Made by a program: the position numbers and the translations under genes
NCBI GenBank assembly: GCA_010645155.1
Contig: JAAGOF010000300.1
Location: 1,113,043 to 1,177,042, forward strand
Reading direction: 5' to 3'
DNA length: 64,000 bases
Origin: Tigriopus japonicus
Taxonomy: Eukaryota > Arthropoda > Copepoda > Harpacticoida > Harpacticidae
Shown here: piece after piece, positions 34,730 through 45,751 of the stretch
Position numbering within the stretch: the first letter of the stretch is position 1
Layout: each line of letters begins with the position of its first letter
Notes under the pieces: model-generated
Told to the model about the DNA's origin: nothing
The model's database searches: none
The model's input: the letters and a program-made list of their open reading frames with translations, nothing else

Positions 34730-37700
34730 ATGGCTTTGGACTTGCTCTCGAGTGTGCGCTATCTGCTGAAATCCGAGGATATCAGTATCGATAATTGGAT
34801 ATTTCGGTTGCATTATCGAATCACGGTGCTGATCCTCCTCACCAGTTCCGCGGTTGGGGTGGCTAAACAATACTTTGGAGACCCAATTAATTGTCAGGTA
34901 AGTGGGGTGGTGGTCTTTGTCTGGGTTTTTGAACGGCTAAGAGGGTAAAGGGAGGGTGACAAGAGAAATTGGAAAATGTTTCGAGTAAAACTTGGAGCTA
35001 GCTACTAGAATGATAATGGAGATTCATTGGGATTCAAGGCGACAAATGTTTCTCATTTACTCGGTGCATCCAATGAGTTCTATTCGCTATTCAAGCTCGA
35101 CGCTCAGAAAGCAATCTGAAGCTGCAGAGATTTAAATCACGACGACACTCAAAGGGAATTTCAGCATATTCAGTCTATCAATCTTTTGTCGCGTGGGTCC
35201 GCATCAATAATTTACAAAGACTTGGCCTCGGCAAGACACAACAAATGTGTTTGCCAATAAATAACTCGAAACTAAAGAAGTTGAAGGAACGCTGATGGAT
35301 GGATAAAAGTGCTAGAATAAAGACATAATAATGCAAGAGACCAATTTTGAATCGAAGAGTAGATACATAGGACGTGGACGTTGATCGGTAGTTCATTTGA
35401 GTGGAACAAAAATGATGTATCGATTGTTGTATTTCTTCAGACTGCCAGTGGAGTGAGTTCCAAGGTGATGGACGATTATTGTTGGATCCATTCCACATTT
35501 CATGTCAGAAGCGAATATCAAGGCAACGTGGGTTGCATCTTGGACACTTCTCTATCCGAGAACTCGGCCATTCATTTGGTGGCCTCCAACACTCCTGATA
35601 CGGCCTTTTACCAATGGGTGCCCTTCACCTTGGTCTTCCAGGTAACTCAAGGGATCCATTCATGGATCATTGGAGGTCCCTTTTTTCTTTTCCTTCTTGT
35701 TCCCTATCTTTCATCCATGTTTTCTCTGTTTCAGGCTCTTATTTTTTACATTCCGAGAAAGTTATGGAAATCCTTTGAAGGGGGTTTGATGGAAGCCTTT
35801 GGTAAGAGAAGGCCAGAAAATAATGGCCTTGCCGCTGAGAATTGACGTAGGCCAAGGAATAATCCCCGTTGACCCCTTTTTGCACACAGGATCGGACTCC
35901 AAACAAAGCTTGATGCTTAGCACAGTGGATGAGGTGTCCTTGGATGATGTGGATTCAATTCTCGTCAGAGAAACCGTTGCCAAAAAGTACGCCAACTTCT
36001 TCCAGAGCACACTCCATCACAACAATGGATACTTTTTACAGGTCAGTAAACATCAAAGCAAAAATTTGGATCATTTCTAGAACAGCACTTTTTTGGATAC
36101 TTCGTGCTTAGGTGGAAAACATAACAAGGCTGTTTCCGTGTTTTCTTGGCCTCTTCGCATGTAAAGGTCAATAGGTTTGTGCGTTCAGAATACCTAGTAA
36201 ATACCAAAGAAATGAGGTTCTCTTTGACAAGTGCGGTAGTTTTGACAGACTATCCTCAATTAATTTGACTTCAGTTGAACCACGATTTCAACATTCAATA
36301 TGATGAATTGGACTGGACCGAAAAGTTCTACTAAAAGAGAGGAAATAAGGAAATAAATGCATTCTTGCTCAAAGTCCTTGTGATCAAGAGGAACTTAGTA
36401 AAAGGGCGACATTCGTTTCAACCTTATCTATTGAAAATAAAATTTTGAAATTTCTTATCAAATAAGATGTGGCCTCGAACACAATCATAGTCAAATTAGC
36501 CTTCTAAAAGAATCAATTCCTTCGTTCCAGTATTTCATCTGTGAGGTATTAAACTTTTTCATCGATGTGTTCAACATCTACTTTACGGACATGTTCCTCG
36601 GGGGTCGTTTCCTTCGCTATGGGTCGCAAGTGATCAAGTTTTACATGCATTCTCATGCCGAACGCCGAGATTTGCCCAACCCAATGTGCACAGCATTCCC
36701 CACCGTCACCAGGTGAGTGAATTGCAGATCCTTTGGTTACCATAATCGTCGTCCAATTACCATTTCTGCCCTTGGGAACTTGAGCGAAAAATACTCCGTT
36801 TCTCTGGCTACCTTCGACGTACAGTACTTGGCTTGATTGGCTTGAGATTGATTAAGTATCGGAAAAGTTTGAGCCATCTCATCCTGGGCTCATTTACACG
36901 AGGAACAAGCGTAGGGAGAGAAGCTAATGAATGTTCCACCTCGGCTTGAGCAAGTTTGGAACCAGCCAGATTGTTAGTGGATGTCTTGGTTGGTCTAGCT
37001 CTGGATTATTGGACGTCAAGAAACTTAATTATGATCTCGGTTGCAAGTTCGTAAGGAGCTCTGCCAACCCCTTCCTACTTTTACGAGGCTACATCAATGT
37101 GAGACAATAGCCCCTCTAGGACATGGGACAATTTTATATTTTTAGAAGCTCCTAAAAATGGCTCTTGCTAATCGGATCTTAAAATAATTGAAATCGCAAT
37201 TATTTTCAAGTCAAATTTGAGCTCAGACTAAATATCATTTTTGTAATTATTTCCATTTCGACAAATTAAATTGCGAGAGTGATTTTTCACCAAATGATTG
37301 TTTTTTCAAATGTGAATAATACTGTCACCTTTTTATGGTCAGAATTATACTGGAATTGCATTTTTTGAAAGAGGCAATTTTCCTTTGTGAAGTAACGAAA
37401 CCTCAATCAAAAATGCTTGTTGGGTAATTTGTACGTTAGAACTTGAAAATGAAGACATTATGAAAGACAAATAAGCAGAGGAAAATAGTTTCTCAAGTGG
37501 CACACTTCAAAGGGCAAAGGCAATCAAAAATCTTCAGTATTCCAATAACAGTTTTACATGCCTTTTTTTGTTTACGAATGCCGCCACCGGTCGGAATTTT
37601 TTGAACTATTAGTCATCAGCTGACTCTTTTCTCGAGGCCCATTCATTTTGTGTAAATGACATTTTTTGTTCGATGCCTCATACCATCACATTCTATGCTT

Positions 37701-38552
37701 GGAACAAAAGAAAATCTGAATATCTATTCGAGATCTAGTACAAAAGGGATCTTACCAATGAAGCATGGGTTTCACTAAGACTTCATAAGAAAACTAAAAA
37801 AGAAACACGCTGTCTGGAGCAGATATTTGCCGAGTCCATACAAAGTGTTTCCCTTTGTGCCTTCAAAATCAGTCTCAATCCTTGAAGTAGAAGAAAACAT
37901 TGTGATAAAGCATTTCTGAGATCTCTCCTTGTTCGTTCCAGTTGCACGTTCCACAGTGTGGGAACAGCGGCAGGCGAGCAGAAATTCAATTCCCTCTGTG
38001 TTCTCTCGCTCAACATCATCAACGAGAAGATATACTTGCTTCTCTGGTTTTGGTTCTACTTCCTGACACTTCTCACCGGATGTCATCTTGTCTACAGGCT
38101 TTTCGTCATACTAATTCCCTTCACGAGGTCAGTTGGGTAAATATTCACTTGCAAAGTTAAAGTGCTTCCAATTGGATGTGATTTCCAGGTCGTTCTTGTT
38201 GTTGATTCGAGCTCGTATGTTCTCCACATCGGATCGGAAGACCGTCCAAAGAATTCTATCGAGATGTTACTTGGGCGATTGGTGGGTCTTGTATCAACTG
38301 GGACGGAATTCCAACACACATTTCTACCGGTATCTATTGCGCTACTTGGAGAATACCATGTATGTGAACATCAGAAACGGAGAACATCCTCGTAAACGTC
38401 GCCTCCGCCAGAGGTCGTCCTCACATCTCCGCGATGCAGAGGATGATTCCACGACGCCCTCTGGCGACGAGAAAAACGGTAGCGGAACCATGCGTCGACG
38501 TCCTCACGGAGGTCGATCTCACACCAAGATCGGCATGCCTTACAATATCTAA
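34730..38552 (+). CDS. Innexin gap-junction protein
   Basis: Seven exons join in frame to 439 residues: 34730-34897, 35441-35641, 35735-35801, 35890-36041, 36531-36712, 37942-38127 and 38189-38552, all with GT-AG introns. Innexins form hexameric or octameric hemichannels and intercellular channels in protostomes. The sequence shows TM1 (about residues 28-50), the invariant YQWVPF at 113-118 opening TM2, TM3 after YFICEVLNFF (from 197) and TM4 in IYLLLWFWFYFLTLL. The first extracellular loop has Cys55 and Cys70 plus an extra Cys88; the second has the paired Cys of MCTAF...SCTF and a later LCVL. The C-tail is Arg/Ser-rich. The ATG at 34730 is preferred over an upstream in-frame TTG. The largest intron (36713-37941) holds nothing recognised. 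It converges on SRP19, 160 bp away. Confidence 0.96.
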
Positions 38553-38589
38553 TCTTCATATCCAACCATGAAAAACAACCACGTGACTT

Positions 38590-38595
38590 AATAAA
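38590..38595 (+). terminator. AATAAA poly(A) signal of innexin
   Basis: Canonical hexamer 38 bases after the innexin stop codon. Confidence 0.65.
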
Positions 38596-38667
38596 GTACC
38601 TCTTCACAACCGTTGCCTTTGCTACTCTTGTTGGGAATTGTTCGTTTTTTGGGGTATAACAGTATCA

Positions 38668-38673
38668 TTTATT
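38668..38673 (-). terminator. AATAAA poly(A) signal of SRP19
   Basis: Canonical hexamer on the minus strand about 39 bases past the SRP19 stop. Confidence 0.65.
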
Positions 38674-38711
38674 CAAAATAGCAAAACGGAATGGGTGTGG
38701 CAGGGTAGTTT

Positions 38712-39227
38712 TCATTTCTTTTTCTTGCCCTTCTTATTTCCGCCACCCGTGGAACCTTGTGGAACTGGAGCAGTTTCTGCAGAGGCGCCTTGCGGCTTAT
38801 TCAATCTGGTCTTCTGTTGAGGGATGGCTTGACCCAAATACTTGAGAACACTCTCACGATCCGGATAGTCCTTTCTCATAGGCGTGCCATCGTCATTCTT
38901 GAGTTGAACACGAATTCGTCCAAAATACTCAAACTCCTTAGAGCGTTCCCGAGGATAAATCTTGCGTTCCACTATGTGATTCCACCCATTGTTGGCCAAT
39001 GCTTCTCGGATCTCCATGAAAGTGGGGTTCTCCACACATTGGTCTTTACGGAGAATTCGGCCTTCTTGGCGACTTTTGCAAGCGTTCAAGTAGGCAGGGT
39101 AAATGCAAATCCACCTTTCCGGATCTGAATGCTTCAAATCCGGACTGAAATTGCGCAATGGAGGCGGGCCACGATGGGCGTGGGGATGAACCTGTTGTGG
39201 AGGAGGAACTGGGCCTGCCGTGGCCAT
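38712..39227 (-). CDS. SRP19: Signal recognition particle 19 kDa protein
   Basis: A single uninterrupted frame of 171 residues, close to the family's usual 140-170. SRP19 binds the tips of helices 6 and 8 of SRP RNA and primes SRP54 loading during co-translational targeting to the ER. The family core is clear: ERWICIYPAYLNACKSRQEGR (here split by the 20-residue limit: ERWICIYPAYLN then ACKSRQEGRI) at about residues 37-57, then VENPTFMEI, and the YPRERSKEFEYFGRIRVQL segment around 92-110. The tail is Lys-rich (NKKGKKKK), typical of eukaryotic SRP19, while the Pro/His-rich first 30 residues are a lineage extension. The start ATG at 39227 is the first in frame. It is divergent from fax1. Confidence 0.97.
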   Translation of the reverse strand: MATAGPVPPPQQVHPHAHRGPPPLRNFSPDLKHSDPERWICIYPAYLNACKSRQEGRILRKDQCVENPTFMEIREALANNGWNHIVERKIYPRERSKEFEYFGRIRVQLKNDDGTPMRKDYPDRESVLKYLGQAIPQQKTRLNKPQGASAETAPVPQGSTGGGNKKGKKKK

Positions 39228-39611
39228 GATGAAGGTCTAAACTCTGTTCCAAATAGTGAAGAATGATACTAAATAGTTCAGCTGATTTCGCGACGTGTCT
39301 TAATGTACAACAATCAAGGTGACTGTTTTCAAAAAGAACCAAGCCGAAGCTCTTTCTGTGGTAAAACGTTAAAATGTGGCTGACATGAACGAATATCATA
39401 GACCAGTCAGGCTTTGATCTACACAAATAACTTCCAAGGTCTATTGTTCAAAGATATTCACGGTGATTCAAGATTTTAGTTTTAATCAATCTGGAAATTT
39501 TCGAGAACCGCCATCTAGCGGTGAGGAACTATGCATGAGCATTGAGCATCATCACAGGATTCCGGTTTCGTTAGTTGTTGGCGGCGAATCGGGTGAAATT
39601 CAGACGAAGTC
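39228..39611. promoter_or_regulatory. Shared upstream region of SRP19 and fax1
   Basis: The two start codons point away from each other across only 384 bp, so both promoters must lie here. No TATA box is obvious. A bidirectional promoter is inferred from geometry alone. Confidence 0.45.
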
Positions 39612-40502
39612 ATGGGGTTGTGGGGGTCGTTACGCGAATTTTTGAAGGAATATTTTTGGTTGAGAGTCCTAATAGGCGTGGCCCTCGTCATTTTGACAGT
39701 GACAGTGTGGATTTGGAAGCGTCGGAGGGATCGATTGGCGTATCTTAGGGAGCAATGGCGGTTTGCGGGCAAGGATGTGGTAGTCTTACATCAGTTTCCA
39801 CGCGCGCGGTTTTGTCCCAATCCGTCACCGTTTTCCATTAAACTAGAGACCTATTTGCGCATTACTGGTATACAATATGTAAACGATTTTGAAGAGTATT
39901 TAAGTGACAAGAAGAAATGTCCGTGGATTACAATCAACGGTAAGGATGTGGCCGATTCACAGTTGGCTATTCTGCATTTGAACGATATTTTTGATAAGAG
40001 CCCGTCGAAAGACTTAAGTGCCAGTGAGCAAGGGGTGGGCAATGCATTTCGGATCATGTTGGAAGAACATTTCTATTGGGGATTCGTGTTGGATCGCTGG
40101 ATCTATGAAAAAGGTCGACATGCCGTGGATAATTTTGAGCCTTTGCCTCTACCTGTGAATGTTACACGGATTATGTTTAAATTGGCGGGTCGCCGACTTT
40201 TGGGCCAAGCAGAGGCTCATGGGATGGGTCGTCATACTAAAGAAGAGGTCGAACAATTGTGCTTGGGTGATTTGAAAGCCATCTCGGACTTTTTGGGAGA
40301 AAAGCCCTTTCTTTTGGGTGACACGCCTACGGAAGTGGATTGCACGCTGTTTGGCTTTATGGTCATGTTATTTCATTGCGCGCAAGACGATCTAGTGTAC
40401 AAGACAGAGACAGAAAAGAAGTGGAACAACCTCTACCTTCACATGGAACGGATGAAAGAAAAGTATTGGCCCGATTGGAACGAAGCCCAAAATAACAAAT
40501 GA
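39612..40502 (+). CDS. Failed axon connections (fax)-like protein, copy 1
   Basis: Intronless, 296 residues. An N-terminal membrane anchor (about residues 17-36, VLIGVALVILTVTVWIW) and basic flank are followed by a thioredoxin-fold GST_N-like domain (about 52-130, starting GKDVVVLHQFPRA and containing the CPWITINGKDVADSQL block) and an alpha-helical GST_C-like domain (about 140-285, with HGMGRH and the LGDTPTEVDCTLFG motif). fax proteins act in axon growth in flies; FAXC/metaxin relatives share the fold. The CPNPSPFSIKLE site has no CxxC redox pair, so a classical GST role is not expected. It shares length and order with the next gene, indicating tandem duplication. The ATG follows directly on the SRP19-side spacer. 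Confidence 0.92.
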   Translation: MGLWGSLREFLKEYFWLRVLIGVALVILTVTVWIWKRRRDRLAYLREQWRFAGKDVVVLHQFPRARFCPNPSPFSIKLETYLRITGIQYVNDFEEYLSDKKKCPWITINGKDVADSQLAILHLNDIFDKSPSKDLSASEQGVGNAFRIMLEEHFYWGFVLDRWIYEKGRHAVDNFEPLPLPVNVTRIMFKLAGRRLLGQAEAHGMGRHTKEEVEQLCLGDLKAISDFLGEKPFLLGDTPTEVDCTLFGFMVMLFHCAQDDLVYKTETEKKWNNLYLHMERMKEKYWPDWNEAQNNK

Positions 40503-41459
40503 TAACCAGATTTGATACTCATAAATATACAAAATTTGATATTGAGTAACAGATTTTCATACAAACCAAACAAGAAGCTAAAACGTTCGGTTTCTTTTTC
40601 CCATTAGATTTTCAACGAAAATGTCATCCTGTTGGATTTCTTTGTCAAAACTGATTGACATGACTCGAGTCCAAGCAATGAAGTTATTATGAGGAAGTAA
40701 GAACACCTAGTAAGGCTATCTTTGAGAGAGCATTAAAGGACTACAAAGAATTTTGCCCAAGTAGCTTTTTTTGCCATTTAACGTCTACGCAAAATTCAAG
40801 TTTACTTATTGACCTCATTTTAACCTCTCAAAGCATTGTAAACGTTCTGTAACAGACTCAAAAGGAACTTGACATTTAATTAAAGACATCACGCCGTGAA
40901 CACCATTTGACGTATTGTACGAGTTCAGTGAGAAGCAATCAAATTTTTAGCTTTATCAATTGACGATGGTGTATAATAAAGCATCTTCAGCGCCACTTAA
41001 GTTCTACCCGTGTGAAGTTGAGAAGGAAAGGGTCTGTCACCACGGAACATTACTTGGAATCTGGCAAAGTTATTATTTTTAATCGACATGCTCATGTAAT
41101 TGCCCTTTTTGCAAGGAAATCCCATTCCTTTCAATTCTGCATGAATAACAATGTTTTTCATGGGGAAGTTGGATAGTATCTCATAAAATGATAAGTTATT
41201 CGACCAATGGAAAACTCAATTAGGAGAGAGCACACCAAAGAAGAAGTGACAGCTTGACTTTGCTCATGCTTGTCTTTTTACTTTTTTGCATTTTTATGAA
41301 CCAACAAAACTATGAGCGCACGTGTTGATTATTTTCCAACCTCTCCTAACATTGTGAACGTTCAGTAGAAATTGTCATTTGTCATTTTGTTCAAACAACC
41401 GTCGGCAAACTTCATGTCGTTAGTGAAATAGAAGATCTGAACCTATCCGGACTCGCAAA
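40503..41459. other. Spacer between the two fax genes
   Basis: 957 bp of AT-rich DNA with no open frame of note and no clear AATAAA close to the fax1 stop. Promoter of fax2 expected in its 3' part. Confidence 0.4.
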
Positions 41460-42350
41460 ATGGATTGGTGTTGTTTGAGCAGTCTTCTAAACAACGGGTT
41501 TGTCCAAGTGTTAATTGCATTGGCGTTGTTGGTATTTCTTTTCAAAATTTTGGCCAAACGCCGGGACGATGAAAAACGAAAAGCTCGCCGAGTCAAGTGG
41601 AACAACGTTGGAAAAGATGTGGTGGTGCTTCACATGATTAGCCGGGCCAAGAGTTGTCCAAATCTCAGTCCTTTCGTTATCAAATTAGAAACCTTCCTCA
41701 GAATGGCCCACATCGACTATATCGTTGACTTTGAAGAACCCCAAAGCTACAAAGGAAAAACTCCTTGGATAACCATTAACGGCCAAGAAGTAACGGATTC
41801 TCAATTATGTATCGAGTACTTAACTAAATTACTCGACAAAAGTCAATCTAAACATCTAACTCCAGAAGAGAAAAGTATCGCCCATGCTTTTCAAGTGATG
41901 TGGGATGAGCATTTCTACTTCGGACTCCTCATGGATCGCTATGTGTATCAACAAGGTAAAATGGCCTTCAAAAACATGGATGTTCCAATACCTAAAATTC
42001 TGATGCCATTGGCCATGCCCATTCTAAAGGTTCTGGTCAAGCATTTGGTTTCCAGACAATGCTATCATCAAGGTATGGGACGTCATGAGCAGAAGGATGT
42101 GGAATCTTTGAGCATGGCCGATGTCGAGGCCACTTCGCTCTATTTAGGAAATAAGCCGTTTCTCATGGGAGACATGCCTACTGAAGTCGATTGTACCTTA
42201 TTTGCCAACATGGTGATGTTAATGTATTGCGCTCAAGACGATTTGGTTTACAAAGTGGCTTGTGAGACTAAATATAAAAACCTCATACAGCACATGAAGA
42301 GGATGAAAAAGCGTTTCTGGAAGGACTGGGATGATTGCAAAGCAAAGTAG
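41460..42350 (+). CDS. Failed axon connections (fax)-like protein, copy 2
   Basis: Intronless, 296 residues, the same length as copy 1. The layout is identical: hydrophobic anchor (about residues 15-31, VQVLIALALLVFLFKIL), basic stretch, GKDVVVLHMISRAKSCPN opening the thioredoxin-like domain, TPWITINGQEVTDSQL, then the helical domain with HQGMGRH and MGDMPTEVDCTLFANMVMLM. The anchor sequence is unrelated in detail to copy 1 while the core is well conserved, so the duplication is old. Its stop lies 78 bp from the CAT stop on the other strand. A redox or glutathione activity cannot be inferred from the sequence. Confidence 0.92.
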   Translation: MDWCCLSSLLNNGFVQVLIALALLVFLFKILAKRRDDEKRKARRVKWNNVGKDVVVLHMISRAKSCPNLSPFVIKLETFLRMAHIDYIVDFEEPQSYKGKTPWITINGQEVTDSQLCIEYLTKLLDKSQSKHLTPEEKSIAHAFQVMWDEHFYFGLLMDRYVYQQGKMAFKNMDVPIPKILMPLAMPILKVLVKHLVSRQCYHQGMGRHEQKDVESLSMADVEATSLYLGNKPFLMGDMPTEVDCTLFANMVMLMYCAQDDLVYKVACETKYKNLIQHMKRMKKRFWKDWDDCKAK

Positions 42351-42408
42351 ATGAACGGGAACACATAACATGTATATTCTATATATATAATGTAACACTT
42401 TCTGGCAT

Positions 42409-42414
42409 AATAAA
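42409..42414 (+). terminator. AATAAA poly(A) signal of fax copy 2
   Basis: Canonical hexamer about 60 bases past the stop codon and overlapping the likely 3' UTR of the converging CAT gene. Confidence 0.65.
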
Positions 42415-42427
42415 ACATTTAATACAG

Positions 42428-45400
42428 TTAACCATTTCTCGGTTTTTGACCTTTCATTCGATATTCCTCGGTGGATTCTCTTAGACCGTAGCAAAAGTAG
42501 ATCAAAAATCCAATGGTCATCCACACACCCAATCTGATCCAGGTCTCAAAAGGAAGCTTCAACATCAGGTACATATTGATAAAAATCGAAGCACCCGGAA
42601 GATAGGGCACCAAAGGAACCTTGAAGGATAATACTTGAGACGTTTTTGGCTGAAGGCTTAAACAAATGAGACACGTCATCATAAGAAAGGTTAAGATCCC
42701 AAAAGTGATCAGAACGAGAACATTAGAAAAATTGGCATGAGTGCACAAAAAGGCCGTGATGGCCGACAATACAGAGAAAATCACAGTTAAATGGCTGGCT
42801 AAAGCGGAGGATACTTCGTCTGGAATGGGCTGCTGGTTAAAGTTCACCAAGGACTGGAAGATTGTGAGGTTGGCAGATTGTCCCTTGGGCTTGGACAAGT
42901 TCAGGTCATCAATGTCTTCAGATCTACAGTACACGATCTCTTCATCATCCGTGGACTCATCGAAACCTGCAGACAAAGCCCCGTTTGAAACTATGCTCTG
43001 AGTGTCTGGAATTGTGTCCAATGGCATGTACTCTTGTGAGGATCCGAGACCGGGGATGTCCTGATACCTAAAAGAGCAATCATTTTTTAATTCAAGGAAG
43101 TGGTTTTTTGCTAATCGTAAGAAATGATTAAGAGTGGATTATAAAATAAGAGGTAAAAATGGACTGGGAAAATGTTGGGTTGAGTTTTGACATTCCTTCT
43201 TGTATAAACAATAATCTTCAAGATACACAGAAGAGGTTTTAAGACAGTTTGAGGGCACTAAAGCGCAAACATTTGAACCGTTTTGCGCTCGTCTATTATG
43301 TTTTCTGTTAAATAAAGCTTTTCCGACTATCTTTGGGGTAAAAATTGAACTAAAATGCGACTTTTTTGCCATTTAGGTCAACTTCAATTAATATTCAAAC
43401 AAGAAACGCACGTTTACCTTAAGAGAATGACACAAGCTGATACAATGGTATAAGCCATTAACGTTCCGATCGACATCATGTCTACGAGGTTCTTCAATTC
43501 AAATATGGTCGTCATCAAGCCCACAAAGAGTCCCGAGCAAATTGTGGCCCTCAAAGGTGTCTGATAAGTTGGATGAACTGTGGCCAAAGATCGAAATATA
43601 AGCCCATCAGAGGCCATGGCATATAAAACCCGAGGTAATGGGAAGAGTGCTCCAATCAATGAAGTGGAGAGTCCAAAAAGGGCACCAAACGAGATGAGAG
43701 TTCCAAAAAATCCCCAATGCACATAATGGAAGGCAAATGGAAGTGGAGCATCAGAATCTTGCAGATAATACGGTACCTGGAATTCCAAAACTATCCAATT
43801 AAAAATGTCAAGGTATTATTGTTCTCTAGTGTTACCATTAGCGTCAAAATTGACGAAACCCCGAAATAAGCTATAAACACGAAGGTCAGTGAGAGAACAA
43901 TTGCCAAAGGTATTGACTTTTGGGGGTTCTTTGCCTCCTCTCCACTTGTGGCAATAGCATCAAAACCCACATAACCGTAGAAACACGTGGCTGCACCAGA
44001 AAGTGTTCCCACGACACCAAAGGGAAAAAATCCACCCGCATCAATTTCTCTCTTGGGGAGGTTCCAATTATGAAAATCGGCCTTGAACATTCCTGCATAT
44101 AAAAGTGAATTAATAAGTTCACGTTTTTTGTCTCCAAATAAATGGGGGAATCTAGAAGAGTTTAACTAGACACGGTGTTTTTTTGAGCGTGAGAAGTCAT
44201 TTTCAAATTTCAAAAACTTTTGAGACCACTTTTGAAGTGTGAATGCAATACTGCATCTGTATCTAAATTCTGTTAATTAGGTCAAGGGCAAAAACACGAT
44301 GTAATGTCTCTTAAAACATGCTTAAAAACCATTTTTTAAAACATTTTCTTCCACTCAGTTCTTAAGTAGCCTTATGGGTGAGTATACCTAAAATATTGTC
44401 AAATTCTACTAAGCCGTTTGTCTAAATTGAAACCCTCCCGTTTGCTCCTTCGAGATTGCTGAACGAAAAAGCCGTTGAAAAAAGATCCGCGAAGTAAATT
44501 TCCAAAATACTTTAAGGCAACACTGCTTTTAGTACATCTAGGACTAAAGTCAAAGTAAATTTTCGAATATTTGTTTTTAAGTATGTTTTAAATAACGTTA
44601 TAGAGTTTTTGCCCGTGACCTATCTAACCGAATTCAAATATATGTTCTGCCTTGCGTTCACATCTCAAAAGTGACCGCAAAAGTTTCTGGAATTTGAAAA
44701 TGACTTCTCACGCTAAAAAAAAAAACACCGTGTAGAGCCACTATAATTAAAAGAGTACACGCATGAACTGACTGACCCGAATAAGAAGAAAAATGATAAT
44801 CAATAACTGTTTCAATAATTGCACTACCTTTGCAAATCTTTCTTCTAGAAAGATTGTTTTTTTTTTAATGTTCATCCCAGTTTTGGGCTTGACACAAGAA
44901 AAAACTTTGCAGCCACCGAAAAATACATGCAACACGTGAAGTCTCTTTCATAACTCTTCAAAATATGCTTACCAAAAACGACGACTGAGACGACAAGCGT
45001 GAGATTGAGACACGTGAACAAGTTGTTGAATCGCGTGGATTCTTTGACACCAACCGAGAGAAGTACGCTTAAAAACAAGGTGATGCTCAAAGCACAAAGA
45101 TCCGGATAGGGTGACAAAAAGGGAACATTCATGGGTAAATAGTACCGCAACGTGGTTTGCATGGTTTTGTTCATCAAGCTGTCCAAATAACCACTATAAG
45201 CTCTAGCCACACTGGCAGTTCCTGTAGGGATAATTCAAAGAATCCATCATGTTTTCCTGAAACTCAATGGTTCAATTGTGAATTCACCTATGGCATACTC
45301 CAAGATAAGGTTCCATCCAATCACAAATGCCACAAATTCGCCAACTGTGGTATAACTGTAAACATAGGCAGATCCTGCTTTTGGAACACGTGCACCCAAT

Positions 45401-45751
45401 TCAGCATAACAAAGACCAGAAAGAGCTGATGCGATACCAGCAATCAAAAATGACAACACAATCGAAGGTCCAGCCACATCTTTGGCCACTGATCCTGAGA
45501 GCACGTAGATTCCCACTCCTACAAAATAAAGAGACATGAACATCGTTTTTATTACCAAATAATAATAACAGCAATAATAATCACTTACCTAATGTGGCCC
45601 CAATTCCTAATGCAGTCAAATCAAACGTGCCAAGACAACGGTCCAATTTTGAAGCTCCTATATTTTTCGGATCGATGGTCTTTCTTCTGGCAAGTCGTTG
45701 GCAAAATCCGTTGTTCCCGGAATTTGAACGATTCGTTTCGTCAGACCCCAT
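42428..45751 (-). CDS. Cationic amino-acid transporter (SLC7A1-4-like)
   Basis: Six coding exons on the minus strand: 45751-45589, 45518-45288, 45221-44973, 44092-43836, 43776-43418 and 43067-42428, phases 1,1,1,0,2, giving 632 residues, the usual CAT length. CATs are 14-TM facilitators for arginine, lysine and ornithine at the plasma membrane. Seen here: the APC-family opening [16 protein letters not shown] then VGIYVLSG, the [16 protein letters not shown] block, [20 protein letters not shown] (a CAT hallmark), [10 protein letters not shown], and a C-terminal LIYFCYG helix followed by a short tail. The ATG at 45751 lies two bases after a CTTAG acceptor, so a 5' UTR intron is likely. The third coding intron hosts a hairpin MITE. 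CAT is divergent from DHCR24 and convergent with fax2. Confidence 0.95.
44171..44732. mobile_element. 562 bp hairpin MITE in the CAT intron
   Basis: The termini CACGGTGTTTTTTT and AAAAAAACACCGTG are inverted, and imperfect pairing continues through most of the element (for example GCGTGAGAAGTCATTTTC at both ends, and GGGCAAAAAC further in). TAGA at 44167-44170 and 44733-44736 may be the target duplication. A CAC start with a short duplication would suit CACTA-like mobilisation, but this is uncertain. It lies in antisense-neutral intronic DNA and does not affect coding. Confidence 0.75.
44733..44765. repeat. Solo relic resembling the foldback element terminus
   Basis: TAGAGCCACTATAATTAAAA followed by GAGTACACGCATG matches the outer end of the 1327-4346 element with a few changes. 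It directly abuts the hairpin MITE, so a terminal fragment of the foldback family seems to have been the insertion target or a neighbour. Confidence 0.5.
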
